Source: Geomonas diazotrophica (GTDB lineage: Bacteria > Desulfobacterota > Desulfuromonadia > Geobacterales > Geobacteraceae). From it: DNA of 64,000 nt. Positions 44,681 through 53,433 of this stretch are shown here, piece by piece. The notes beneath the pieces were generated by a model. That model was given only the letters and a program-made list of their open reading frames with translations. It was not told the origin of the DNA and ran no database searches. Where the stretch lies: positions 62,001-126,000 of the forward strand of contig NZ_JAHLMF010000008.1 of NCBI RefSeq assembly GCF_018919385.1, given 5' to 3'. Each line of letters starts with the position of its first letter. Positions within the stretch are counted from its first letter, which is position 1. Both the position numbers and the translations under genes were made by a program.

Positions 44681-46057
44681 ATGTATAACGGCAAGGTGAT
44701 CATTTGCGACGACGAGGTCGAGATCCTCAGGTACCTGAGCAAGATTCTATCGGCCAAGGGGCTGGAGCTGGAAGTGTTCAGTTCCGGCACATCCCTGATG
44801 AGCTGCCTGGAAAACCGGGGCCTCGACGACGGCGACCTCATGCTGCTCGACGTCAAGATGCCCGACCTGGACGGGCTTGAAATACTTCAACGCGTAAAGC
44901 GGATGAAGCTGGACGTCCCGGTGGTGATGATGACCGCCTACGCCTCCATCAACTCCGCCATCGAGGCGATGAAGCTTGGTGCCTACGACTACGTCACTAA
45001 ACCCTTCCCCAAGGAGAAGATCTTCGGGATCCTGGAAAAGGTCCTGGAGCGCAAGGAACTGCTCAAGGAAAACATCGCCCTCAAGGACGAGCTGGGCATC
45101 CCGTCCGCGTCCACCCCGCTCATCTTCACCTCCGAGACTTTCAGGCGGGTGCACGACATGGCCATGCTGGTGGCCCAAAGCGAGTCCAACGTGGTGATCC
45201 TTGGTGAATCGGGCACCGGCAAGGAGCTGGTCGCCAGCCTGATCCACAACAACAGCCCCAGGGCCAAGGAGCGCTTTCTCACCATCAACTGCGCCGCCCT
45301 CTCCGACACCCTGCTGGAAAGCCAGCTCTTCGGCCATGTAAAGGGCGCCTTCACCGGGGCCATCACCGCGCAGAAGGGGCTTTTGGAGGCGGCGAACCAC
45401 GGCACCCTGTTCCTGGACGAGGTGGGGGACATGAGCCAGGCCATCCAGGCGAAACTCTTGCGCGTGCTGCAGGAGGGAGACTTCATCCCGGTGGGTGACA
45501 CCAAGGCCAAGAGTGTCGATATCCGCTTCCTGGCGGCGACCAACAAGGACCTCGAGGAGGAGGTGCGCCAGAAGCGCTTCCGCGAGGACCTCTTCTTCCG
45601 GCTGAACGTGATCTCGCTCCACCTCCCCCCCTTGAGGGACCGGGGAGAGGACATCGAGCTCCTGGCGCGGCACTTCCTGGCCAAGTACGCGGCGCGCATG
45701 AAGCGGGAGATCACCGACTTCACCCGCGAGGCGATGCAGCTTCTGAAATCGTACAACTGGCCCGGCAACATCCGCGAGCTGGAGAACGCCATCGAGCGCG
45801 CCGCCATCCTGACCCGCGGCAGCACCATCACCGCCGAGACCCTGCCGGTCTGGCGCACCCCGCCGCCCCCGGAAACCAAGCAGGAAGGTGGCAAGCGCCT
45901 GGTCTCGCTGGAAACCGTGGAGCGCGAGCACATCCTGCACGTCCTCAAGGCATCCGGCAACAACAAAAGCCGCGCCGCCAAGATCCTGGAAATCGCCAGG
46001 CGCACCCTGGACCGCAAGATCGAGGAATACGGACTGGAAGACGAGGGAGTGCGCTGA
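44681..46057 (+). CDS. Sigma-54-dependent response regulator (NtrC family)
   Basis: A 458-residue activator. The receiver (1-120) has phospho-acceptor Asp in LMLLDVKMPD. The AAA+ domain (about 145-375) has Walker A GESGTGKE, the sigma-54 contact GAFTGA and Walker B LFLDEVGDM. A Fis-type HTH near 420-455 ends KSRAAKILEIARRTLDRKIEE. It should open sigma-54 promoters when phosphorylated by the kinase encoded next; the stop and start overlap (TGATG). The immediate output may include the hemerythrin gene downstream, but no sigma-54 site was found. Confidence 0.95.
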   Translation: MYNGKVIICDDEVEILRYLSKILSAKGLELEVFSSGTSLMSCLENRGLDDGDLMLLDVKMPDLDGLEILQRVKRMKLDVPVVMMTAYASINSAIEAMKLGAYDYVTKPFPKEKIFGILEKVLERKELLKENIALKDELGIPSASTPLIFTSETFRRVHDMAMLVAQSESNVVILGESGTGKELVASLIHNNSPRAKERFLTINCAALSDTLLESQLFGHVKGAFTGAITAQKGLLEAANHGTLFLDEVGDMSQAIQAKLLRVLQEGDFIPVGDTKAKSVDIRFLAATNKDLEEEVRQKRFREDLFFRLNVISLHLPPLRDRGEDIELLARHFLAKYAARMKREITDFTREAMQLLKSYNWPGNIRELENAIERAAILTRGSTITAETLPVWRTPPPPETKQEGGKRLVSLETVEREHILHVLKASGNNKSRAAKILEIARRTLDRKIEEYGLEDEGVR

Positions 46058-48063
46058 TGCTCAGGCGTTTCCCGATCCGGGCCAAGCTCACCGTCGGCTC
46101 CGTCGCCCCCCTCTTCGTCGCCTTCTTCATCTGCTCCCTGGCCGGCCTCTACATCATCAACGACAAGATCGCGGGGCAGGCCCAGGAAAAGGTGCGCACC
46201 GACCTCAACTCGGCGCGCGAGGTGTACCGCAACGAGCTGGAGCGGATCCGCGAACTGATGGATCTCACCGCCACCAACCCCTACAACTCCAACTCCATCG
46301 TGGCCGGCGAGCGCAACATCAGGTCGCTTTTGCGCAGCCGGATGGAGAACAAGCACCTCGACATCCTCACCGCGGTCGACGCCTCGGGCAAGGTCCTCTT
46401 CCGCGCCCACAGCCCCGAGCTTAAAGGCGACCGGCAGTCCTCCTATTTCGTTGAGCAGGCGTTGAAGGGAATCGCCATCACCGGGACCACGGTGCTTACA
46501 CCGGAGGAGCTCGGCAAGGAAGGGATCACCCTCACCAACCGCGCCACCATCCCTCTCATCTCCACGCCGCACGCCCGCCCGCGCGCAGACAAGACCGAAC
46601 GCTCCGGGATGATGATGGTGTCCGCCTTCCCGCTCAAGAACAACTCGGGCACCGTGATCGGCGCGCTCTACGGCGGGATACTCCTCAACAACAACAACGC
46701 CCTGGTCGACAAGATCAAGGAGATCGTCTACGAGGGGGTCCAGTTCAAGGGGACCGACGTGGGGAGCGCCACCATCTTCCTGGGCGACGCCCGCATCGCG
46801 ACCAACGTGCGTACCACCGATGGCGCCCGTGCCATCGGCACCAGGGTTTCGGAGCAGGTCTACAAGCAGGTCATCCTCGACAAGAAAAAATGGATCGGCC
46901 GCGCCTTCGTGGTCAACGACTGGTACTTCACCGCCTACGAACCGATCATCGACCTCCAGGGGAAGGCGATCGGCTCGCTCTACGTGGGGATGCTGGAAAA
47001 GCCGTACACCCACATGCAAAAGAGCGTCAACTCCATCCTCTACCTGGTGCTCTTCGTCACCTCGCTGATCGGCATCGCCGTTTCCGGCTTCATCGGGACG
47101 CTGCTGGCGCGCCCGATCAAGGAGCTCGAGAAGTTGGCCCACCGGGTGGCCCGCGGCGAGCGCGACCTGCAGATCGAGGTGCAGTCCACCGACGAGGTGG
47201 GCGACCTGGCCGAGGCCTTCAACCTGATGACCCGCGCCCTGGGACGCCAGGAGGCGGAGATAGGGCTTTTGCACCGGGCCCTGGAGCTTAAGATCGAGGA
47301 GCGCACCGCGCAGCTCTCGGACAAGACCAAGCTCTTGGCCCAGACCCAGGCGGACCTGGCGCGCGCCGAGAAGCTCGCGGACCTGGGGATCGTGGCCGCA
47401 GGCGTCGCGCACGAGATCAACACGCCGCTGGCCATCATCCGCGGCAACACCGAAGTCCTGGAGATGTGCCTCCCCAACGAGCACCCCAACCGGGAAGAGG
47501 TCGAGATCATCAGCCAGCAGACCGAGCGCATGGCGAAGATCGTGGGGAACCTTTTGACCTTCGCACGCCAGAAGTCGCTGAACCAGCGGCAGTTCATGGT
47601 GCACGAGGTGCTGGACGACATCGTGGCCCAGATCCGGCACCAGGTCCCCATGGACGCGGTCTCGGTGAAATGGGAGTACGACCTGAACCTGGGGCCGGTC
47701 ACCGGGGACACCGACCAGCTGAGGCAGGTGTTCAGCAACATCATCCTGAACGCGGTGCAGGCCATGCTTCCCGACGGCGGGACCCTAAGGCTCACCACCC
47801 GCCGGCAAGGCCCCGGCAACGGCTGCATCGTGGAGGTCCGCGACACCGGCAAGGGGATCTCTCCCGAGCACCTGGAGAAGATCTTCACCCCCTTCTTCAC
47901 CACCAAGGACACCGGGACCGGCCTCGGCCTCTCGGTATCCTACGGCATCGTCAAGGACCACGGCGGGGACATCAGGGTGTCGAGCACCCCGGGGATGGGA
48001 ACCTGCTTCGAAATAGAACTGCCGGGGGTGGACCCTCTCGCCCCTGGGGAAAGCGAGCAGTGA
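46057..48063 (+). CDS. Cache-domain sensor histidine kinase
   Basis: A 668-residue membrane kinase. Helix 1 lies near 10-32, a large periplasmic single-Cache-type domain covers about 33-325, and helix 2 about 328-350. HAMP is near 352-405, then a coiled coil. The phosphoacceptor segment reads AGVAHEINTPLAII near residue 450, and the ATPase domain shows NIILNAVQAM, DTGKGIS and GTGLGLSVSYG. It is the cognate partner of the sigma-54 regulator by gene overlap. The Cache domain suggests an extracellular small-molecule ligand, unidentified. Confidence 0.94.
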   Translation: MLRRFPIRAKLTVGSVAPLFVAFFICSLAGLYIINDKIAGQAQEKVRTDLNSAREVYRNELERIRELMDLTATNPYNSNSIVAGERNIRSLLRSRMENKHLDILTAVDASGKVLFRAHSPELKGDRQSSYFVEQALKGIAITGTTVLTPEELGKEGITLTNRATIPLISTPHARPRADKTERSGMMMVSAFPLKNNSGTVIGALYGGILLNNNNALVDKIKEIVYEGVQFKGTDVGSATIFLGDARIATNVRTTDGARAIGTRVSEQVYKQVILDKKKWIGRAFVVNDWYFTAYEPIIDLQGKAIGSLYVGMLEKPYTHMQKSVNSILYLVLFVTSLIGIAVSGFIGTLLARPIKELEKLAHRVARGERDLQIEVQSTDEVGDLAEAFNLMTRALGRQEAEIGLLHRALELKIEERTAQLSDKTKLLAQTQADLARAEKLADLGIVAAGVAHEINTPLAIIRGNTEVLEMCLPNEHPNREEVEIISQQTERMAKIVGNLLTFARQKSLNQRQFMVHEVLDDIVAQIRHQVPMDAVSVKWEYDLNLGPVTGDTDQLRQVFSNIILNAVQAMLPDGGTLRLTTRRQGPGNGCIVEVRDTGKGISPEHLEKIFTPFFTTKDTGTGLGLSVSYGIVKDHGGDIRVSSTPGMGTCFEIELPGVDPLAPGESEQ

Positions 48064-48130
48064 CGCTCCCGCAGCAAAAGGGCCGAGCGCCCGCCATCAC
48101 GACAGCACCCAAACGAAAAAGGAGCGAGAC

Positions 48131-48541
48131 ATGAACATCGAGTGGACCAGCGACCTGGCCATCGGCGTGACCGAAATCGACGAGCAGCACAAGGAGATCT
48201 TCAGGAGGTTCGACCGCCTGCTGACCGCCTGCAACGAGGGTAAAGGCAACGAGGAAGTCCTCAAGCTGTTGCTCTTTCTGGAGGACTACGTGAAAGAGCA
48301 TTTCACCGCCGAAGAGGAACTGCAAAAGCGCAGCGACTACCCGGACTACCCCGCGCATAAATCGCAACACGTAAGCTTCATGGCCAACGTGGACAAGCTG
48401 ACCCGCTCCTTCCGCGACGAGGGGGCGACCCTCCCGCTGGTGATCCAGACCAACCGGACCCTCGCCGACTGGCTGATTCAGCATATAAAGAGGGTGGACA
48501 CAGCCTTCGCGCGCTACCTGCGCGAGCAAAAAGCGTCCTAA
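48131..48541 (+). CDS. Bacteriohemerythrin
   Basis: A 136-residue four-helix protein binding a di-iron centre for O2 storage, delivery or sensing. Ligands are visible in order: IDEQHKEIF, VKEHFTAEEE, HKSQHVSF and IQHIKRVD. The start MNIEWTSDLAIGV is family-typical. AAGGAGCGAGAC precedes the ATG. It follows the histidine kinase gene by 67 bases and is probably co-transcribed, tying the two-component system to oxygen or redox exposure in an otherwise anaerobic lifestyle. Confidence 0.95.
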   Translation: MNIEWTSDLAIGVTEIDEQHKEIFRRFDRLLTACNEGKGNEEVLKLLLFLEDYVKEHFTAEEELQKRSDYPDYPAHKSQHVSFMANVDKLTRSFRDEGATLPLVIQTNRTLADWLIQHIKRVDTAFARYLREQKAS

Positions 48542-48593
48542 CGCCCCTACGGCGCCAAATAAGGGGCCGCAGTCCCGGGCCCGAAGCTACCGC

Positions 48594-48634
48594 AAAAAAA
48601 AAGGTCCCCCTCGTGCAGCGAGGGAGACCTTTTC
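48594..48634. terminator. Bidirectional terminator after hemerythrin
   Basis: Arms AAGGTCCCCCTCG and CGAGGGAGACCTT form a stem, with nine A on the left and TTTTC on the right. It lies between convergent genes. Confidence 0.88.
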
Positions 48635-48681
48635 ATTTATGAGCGCAATCGGCGGGCGGGGAGCGCCTGAGATGCGGCGCC

Positions 48682-49548
48682 TCAGGAGGGCTTCTTCGCC
48701 TCGGCCGTCCCCTCGGGTTTGCGCGCGCCGTCCTTGCCGTGCCTGAAGGACTTCCTGTGCCGCGAACGGCTGCGGGGACGATCGCCTGCCGCGGGCTTTG
48801 CCTGCTGCTGAACGGCCCCCTTTTCCTTTTCCTTCTGCGGCTGGTTCTTTTGTGACTGATCCTTTTGCTGTTGCTCGGGGCGGTTGGGCGACTTGAGCCG
48901 GGCGATCAGGTCGCGCGCCCAGTCGGCATCGCCGTCACAGCATTCCTGGGCGACATACTGCAGGTCCTCGGGCGTGGTCTTGCTGGACTTGATCTTGAAA
49001 AGCCGTTCGATCAGCTCGCGGGACCAGTAGTACTCCCTGATGTATTTCTTGCCGTCGATCTCGTCGTAGCTGTAATCGGTGCAGGGGACCACGCTCTTCA
49101 GCCACTGCGGGGTGACCTTGAGCCGGGCCGCGGCAGCCTCCTGCTCGTGGTGATCGTGATCCTGCTTTTTGCGCACGACGTTGCTGCCGGTCCCCTTTTC
49201 CTCGGCCGCCGGGGCCGTCTGGGACAGCGCCAGGTGTTCCAGGTAGCGACCCAGATCCTCCAGCGCCGGGACGCTGAGACGCGAGATGGTTGCGTCGGAG
49301 CGGTAGACTACGCCGGGGCGATCGACGCGGAAGTCGACGGCGGGCTCGTTTTCCCCTTCCTGGACGCCGACGCTCACTTCGAGGTCGAAAGAGCCGCCGG
49401 CCAGTTGTTCGGCGAGGTCGCCTTCGACAGCGTCGAGGATGAGCCCGGTGAGACACTCCTTGAGTGCCCCTTCTTCCACCCTGAAGTAGGCGTGGCCGTG
49501 GAGCTTGGCAAGCTGGTCGGTAACTTTTTGCAGATGTTCAGTGGTCAT
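48682..49548 (-). CDS. Hypothetical protein with basic Gln/Lys/Arg-rich tail
   Basis: A 288-residue soluble protein I do not recognise. The N-terminal 130 residues are acidic and beta-rich (FDLEVSVGVQEGENEPAVDF). A helical middle domain near 140-225 includes TPQWLKSVVPCTDYSYDE and EDLQYVAQECCDGD. The last 60 residues are low-complexity Gln/Lys, then SRSRHRKSFRHGK. The tail suggests nucleic-acid binding. The start at 49548 is chosen because the preceding frame shows no conserved character; the ribosome binding site is modest. Confidence 0.65.
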   Translation of the reverse strand: MTTEHLQKVTDQLAKLHGHAYFRVEEGALKECLTGLILDAVEGDLAEQLAGGSFDLEVSVGVQEGENEPAVDFRVDRPGVVYRSDATISRLSVPALEDLGRYLEHLALSQTAPAAEEKGTGSNVVRKKQDHDHHEQEAAAARLKVTPQWLKSVVPCTDYSYDEIDGKKYIREYYWSRELIERLFKIKSSKTTPEDLQYVAQECCDGDADWARDLIARLKSPNRPEQQQKDQSQKNQPQKEKEKGAVQQQAKPAAGDRPRSRSRHRKSFRHGKDGARKPEGTAEAKKPS

Positions 49549-50051
49549 GATGAAATACCCATCCCTACATTCAATGTATTTCTCGTGGCCAGAAGCAGAA
49601 GCTGTGGCCGCCGCTTGGCAAAACACTACCCTAGCACAAGCAGGGGCAAATCGCATACACCATTTTGGTGGCGGGCCGGAAGCAGGAAGAATAAGGAACT
49701 CGCTATCGAACCCGATTGGTGCAGGATGCCCCCGACACAGCTGTCGTCAGAACGAAAAAAAATGGGAGCCGGTACGGCTCCCATCGACATCAAACTCTAA
49801 CTGATAGACAGACAGCATACGCGGCCTCTACGGCCACAACATCAAAAACTCCAGGATCTCCATCAAATACGGCAAAAAGTGTAACATTTAAAAGAACATT
49901 GCATTCACCAAATCACATCAATGCATCGCATTTCATCGCATAACAACCATTCAAACCTATACAGAACATTGCATCACAAAAGCATCTGCAGCATGGCACA
50001 ACATCAACAAAAATCACATAACATCAACAACATCACAATAAAAGCTAGAGT
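49549..50051. other. C-poor transcribed-strand region downstream of receiver gene
   Basis: A 500-base stretch without genes. From about 49800 to 50047 the plus strand is nearly devoid of G runs and rich in ACATCA-type triplets, so the minus-strand RNA is C-depleted. The 15-16 base element AGAACATTGCAT(T)CAC occurs twice (49893-49908 and 49963-49977). A minus-strand terminator lies at 49753-49786. Confidence 0.6.
49753..49786 (-). terminator. Intrinsic terminator for receiver-gene transcript
   Basis: Read on the minus strand, GATGGGAGCC and GGCTCCCATT arms are followed by eight T. It lies 266 bases after the receiver stop codon. Confidence 0.85.
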
Positions 50052-50408
50052 TTAGGCAGCCAGGGCCTGGTACAGCTGTGCGGGCAAAAACGGCTTCCGC
50101 AAAAAGGTGCTTCCTTCGCTACGCAGCTCCTTGGGGGGAGTCTCGAACTTGGAGTATCCCCCGCTGCAGAAGACGATTCGCGTGCTGCCGCCCATGTCGC
50201 GGATCTCGCGCGCCGCTTCGACCCCGGTCATCAGCGGCATGTCGATGTCCATGATGGTGATGTCGGGGCGATGTTCGCGGTATTTCTCGACAGCCTCGAT
50301 ACCGTTGGCAGCCTCCGCCACGATGATGTGCCCTTCCCTCTCCACCATGAAACGCAGCATCAGCCTGATATCTTCGACATCATCAACAATCAGGACCCTT
50401 CTCTTCAT
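50052..50408 (-). CDS. Single-domain response regulator (CheY-like)
   Basis: A 118-residue stand-alone receiver. Acidic pocket VDDVED is near residue 8 and the phospho-acceptor Asp is in ITIMDIDMPL near 53. Thr/Ser is in VFCSGG and Lys in TFLRKPF. The start at 50408 is where the receiver fold begins; upstream residues to 50444 add nothing conserved. No output domain is present, so it acts by protein contact or as a phosphate relay. Its partner kinase is not adjacent. Confidence 0.92.
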   Translation of the reverse strand: MKRRVLIVDDVEDIRLMLRFMVEREGHIIVAEAANGIEAVEKYREHRPDITIMDIDMPLMTGVEAAREIRDMGGSTRIVFCSGGYSKFETPPKELRSEGSTFLRKPFLPAQLYQALAA

Positions 50409-50879
50409 TTCACACCCCAATGCATTGAATCGAGTACTGACCATGTCCAGCAGGCATTAACAGTTTATCTGCCGAAAACGTGCCCAAATTGTGCAAACTT
50501 CGCACATTCGCCGGGGATCAACGCCTTTATTAAAAAACCTGATGCCGCGCCCTGCAGTCAACCCGACGAAATCCTTGTCCATTTGCTAACACCATCTGCG
50601 GTGAATTAATCCAACGTCCTCAAAATGCAACGGCGCGCGAGCGTAAGATGGCGAAGAGGACGGCAGGCAGCTTGGTCTTTACACCGAATCTGGCGCGGGG
50701 TAGCGCGAAATGACGTAGCCACCCAGGCAAAATGCCCCACCGGAACGGCTCTCAGAAGGACTCTTGCTTTTGCAAAGGATATGATTAGAATTTGCTAAGC
50801 AAAAATTCCAGAGAGAGCAAGTGTGGGCAAGATGAACTACGCCGAGTCGGGCAACCAAACGACAAAAGGAGGACGGACG
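50409..50879. other. Divergent intergenic region
   Basis: It lies between the receiver and DoxX genes. A weak promoter-like pair, TTGCTT and TAGAAT with 16-base spacing near 50763-50790, points toward doxX. The remainder shows no terminator, RNA or gene that I can support. Confidence 0.4.
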
Positions 50880-51389
50880 ATGGAAAGGTTATTGCTGACC
50901 AACGACAGCTGGACCGGGACTGTACTGAGAATCGGACTGGGACTCGTGATGTTGCTCCACGGAGCCCAAAATCTGCTAGGATGGTTTTGGGGACTGGGGT
51001 TTGAGCAGGCGATGGCTGTGTTGACCACACAGCTTGGACTGCAGAAGATAGTCGGCGTCCTGGTCATCATGACCCAGTTCTTCGGAGGTATCGCACTAGT
51101 GCTGGGGGCCTACGTACGAATCGCATCCGTTGCCGTTATCGGGGTGATGCTGGCCTCATTCGGTGTGCTGAACTACAGCAACGGTTTTTTGACCACCTGG
51201 AGCGGGAAACAGCTGTCGCCGGGGGTGGAGTTCCAGCTTCTGGCAATCACGGTGGCGGTCACCATCACGATCTGGGGCGCAGGCCGCTGGTCCATCGACC
51301 GCGCCTTGGAAAGCCCGCGCAGCAGGATCAGCCGCGAACGTGCGGCGAGAGAGGCCGAAATGACCATTCAGCCCCCCTCGCACCTGTAA
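50880..51389 (+). CDS. DoxX family membrane protein
   Basis: A 169-residue inner-membrane protein with four helices in DoxX order. LRIGLGLVMLLHGAQNLLG near residue 20 carries the conserved HG pair. IVGVLVIMTQFFGGIALVLG follows, and further helices lie near 90-112 and 123-140. A perfect AAAGGAGG lies 7 bases before the ATG at 50880, which sets the start. DoxX-like proteins are linked to oxidative stress and sulfur metabolism, but a reaction is not defined. A DUF2007-like gene follows 29 bases on. Confidence 0.88.
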   Translation: MERLLLTNDSWTGTVLRIGLGLVMLLHGAQNLLGWFWGLGFEQAMAVLTTQLGLQKIVGVLVIMTQFFGGIALVLGAYVRIASVAVIGVMLASFGVLNYSNGFLTTWSGKQLSPGVEFQLLAITVAVTITIWGAGRWSIDRALESPRSRISRERAAREAEMTIQPPSHL

Positions 51390-51418
51390 GGCGCGCCAGC
51401 GAACAAGGAGGATAAAAC

Positions 51419-51598
51419 ATGGTGAAGTTCTACGATGCCAGAAGCGAAGCCGAATTGGCCCGCGTCGAGGCGGTGCTGAAACAAGGTGGGGTCGAGTACT
51501 TCGTCACCGACCTCGCAGAGGAAAATGTAACCGGTGAGATCGAGGTAGCGGAGGAAGACCTGCCCAGGGCAGAGGAACTGCTCCTCAAGACCCAGTAA
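51419..51598 (+). CDS. Small DUF2007-like protein
   Basis: A 59-residue protein starting MVKFYDARSEAELARVEAVL, with a beta-alpha-beta pattern ending in DLPRAEELLLKTQ. This matches the DUF2007 (putative signal transducing protein) architecture, in which a short ferredoxin-like fold is made from one repeat. AAGGAGG lies 7 bases before the ATG. It is just downstream of doxX and likely co-transcribed. The rhomboid gene nearby carries a similar module at its N-terminus. Confidence 0.75.
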   Translation: MVKFYDARSEAELARVEAVLKQGGVEYFVTDLAEENVTGEIEVAEEDLPRAEELLLKTQ

Positions 51599-51636
51599 AG
51601 CTGTAATGGCACGTGAAAGTGCAATAGGTCCGCATC

Positions 51637-52029
51637 CTACCCGAGCGGGCGGTCCGAATGAGCATCGGCAGTAAAAGCCATCACGCCTTCCACCCTGATC
51701 TCGAGCCTCCACTGCACCTGCGGCAACCCGGCAGGCTCGAGCTCAGGGGCATATCCGTTCAACACCGCAGTGTCGGTCGCCTTCTCCACCTTCCCCACGA
51801 ACTGATAACCGTTTCCCGTATCGTCGGCAATCACGACCGAAACGTGAGGGTTGTCCTGCAGGTTCTTCATGGTGGTGGGGCAAAACCAGGACTCGAACAC
51901 CAACCGGTTCGGGTCGAACAGTGTGATGCCCCTCCCTGCCGCAAGATGCGGATGACCACCGGTATCACAGGTAGCCACGAAGGCATGCCCTACCCGCTCA
52001 GACAGTTCCCTTATCTTTTCACTTATCAT
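51637..52029 (-). CDS. Pyridoxamine 5'-phosphate oxidase-like FMN-binding protein
   Basis: A 130-residue split-barrel flavin-binding protein. HAFVATCDTGGHPHLAAGRG is the usual first strand pair of the PNPOx-like family, followed by WFCPTTMKNLQDNPHVSVVI and DTGNGYQFVGKVE. The start at 52029 has GAGGAGG 9 bases upstream; longer frames are rejected. It is too short for a true PdxH, so it is more likely a flavin reductase, heme- or F420-type binding protein of unknown substrate. Confidence 0.85.
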   Translation of the reverse strand: MISEKIRELSERVGHAFVATCDTGGHPHLAAGRGITLFDPNRLVFESWFCPTTMKNLQDNPHVSVVIADDTGNGYQFVGKVEKATDTAVLNGYAPELEPAGLPQVQWRLEIRVEGVMAFTADAHSDRPLG

Positions 52030-52348
52030 GTTGACGTACCTCCTCTTGCCGATGCGGATCAGTCGGCGATGCCAGCGCATCCTTATCGGCACCCGGCGTG
52101 AGGGATGGCGGTTCCTGCTGTTGGGAATGCCGGATCGTTCGCCAAGAGGCCGGACCTCTTGTGGCACCGCCGATTTGGTCAGCCTGCCCCTGGATCGCAT
52201 CCTCGTTTCTCCTTGGGATCAATCTTTTCGTCTGCCCCCCTTGATTTAACCGTGCGTCAGCATTAGGTTCTTGTAGCACCGCGTGAAAAATAGTCAAGGA
52301 AGGGGTCGGAGCCGCGGTTTGGGCGGGCCGACTGCAGGTGGAGAGCAG

Positions 52349-53401
52349 ATGGAGCCGCCAGAAGAGGAGGCCTGCAGCGGCACCGCGGCCCCTTTAGTAA
52401 TGACGTCGGAAGAAGGATCTGACATACTGTCCGGCATGACCGGGAATCAAGACCAAGACCAGAACCATAGCGTAGAGCCGCGTGACGACTGGCGTATCGT
52501 CCCGGTCTGGCGGGTGGAGGAGCGGGGACGCAAGCTGTCCATGCGCCAGGCCCGCCTCTGGGCGCTGGTGCTTGAGTCCCGTTACATAGAATGCCGACTG
52601 GAACCGGGACCGCGAGGGTGGCAGCTGTGGGTCGCCCCCGAGAACTACGACGCCGCCTGCCGGGAGCTGCACCTCTACGTTGAGGAGAACCGCAACTGGC
52701 CGCCGTTCCTGCCGCCTGTGCATCCCATGAAGGAAAACACCCTCCCCACCCTTTCCATCCTGGTCCTGCTGGCCACCTTCCACAACCTGACCAACCTGGA
52801 CCTGAAGATACTTGGGCACTACCCGGTCGACTGGCTCGCGATCGGCAATGCCCACGCCGGACTCATCCTCAAGGGGGAATGGTGGCGCCTGGTGACGGCC
52901 CTGACCCTGCACGCGGACGCGCTGCACCTGATCAGCAACCTTGCCATTGGGGGGGTGTTCATCGTCTACCTCTGTCGGGACCTCGGCTCGGGGCTCGCCT
53001 GGACGCTACTCCTCGCCTCCGGTGTCTGCGGCAACCTGGCTAACGCGTACATCCAACTCCCCAGTCACACCTCGGTGGGGGCCTCCACGGCGGTGTTCGG
53101 CACGGTGGGCATCCTGGGCGCGCTCACCATGATGCGCTACCGGCACCACCTGCGCAGGCGCTGGCCGCTACCTATCGCCGCGGCGCTTTCGCTGCTGGTG
53201 CTGCTAGGCACGGAAGGGGAAAGGACCGACCTGGGCGCACACCTCTTCGGTTTCCTGTTCGGGTGTCTGTTCGGATTTGCGGCTGAACTGCTGGTGGGAT
53301 ACGTAGGGAGGCCGGGGCGCCTGGCCAACGCCTTGCTCGCACTGGCCAGCGCCTCGGTAGTAGGTTACGCATGGTGGCTCGCTATCGCCCAGTCCGGGTG
53401 A
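52349..53401 (+). CDS. Rhomboid family intramembrane serine protease with N-terminal DUF2007-like module
   Basis: About 350 residues. The soluble N-terminal part (about 40-115: WRIVPVWRVEERGRKLSMRQ, then WQLWVAPENYDAACRELHLY) resembles a DUF2007-type ferredoxin-like domain. Six helices follow with the rhomboid hallmarks: EWWRLVTALTLHADALHLISN near residue 175, catalytic Ser in GASTAVFG near 235 and catalytic His in GAHLFGFLFG near 293. The start is uncertain. The ATG at 52349 is used because GGTGGAG precedes it; a GTG at 52283 and an ATG at 52436 are alternatives. The substrate is unknown. Confidence 0.85.
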   Translation: MEPPEEEACSGTAAPLVMTSEEGSDILSGMTGNQDQDQNHSVEPRDDWRIVPVWRVEERGRKLSMRQARLWALVLESRYIECRLEPGPRGWQLWVAPENYDAACRELHLYVEENRNWPPFLPPVHPMKENTLPTLSILVLLATFHNLTNLDLKILGHYPVDWLAIGNAHAGLILKGEWWRLVTALTLHADALHLISNLAIGGVFIVYLCRDLGSGLAWTLLLASGVCGNLANAYIQLPSHTSVGASTAVFGTVGILGALTMMRYRHHLRRRWPLPIAAALSLLVLLGTEGERTDLGAHLFGFLFGCLFGFAAELLVGYVGRPGRLANALLALASASVVGYAWWLAIAQSG

Positions 53402-53433
53402 TTATTCGAGGGGACGGCTGATCAGGCTGACGG

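Noticed and set aside
44989-47640. An 883-codon open frame on the minus strand
   Set aside because: It spans two well-identified plus-strand genes (NtrC regulator and Cache kinase) and has no family resemblance of its own.
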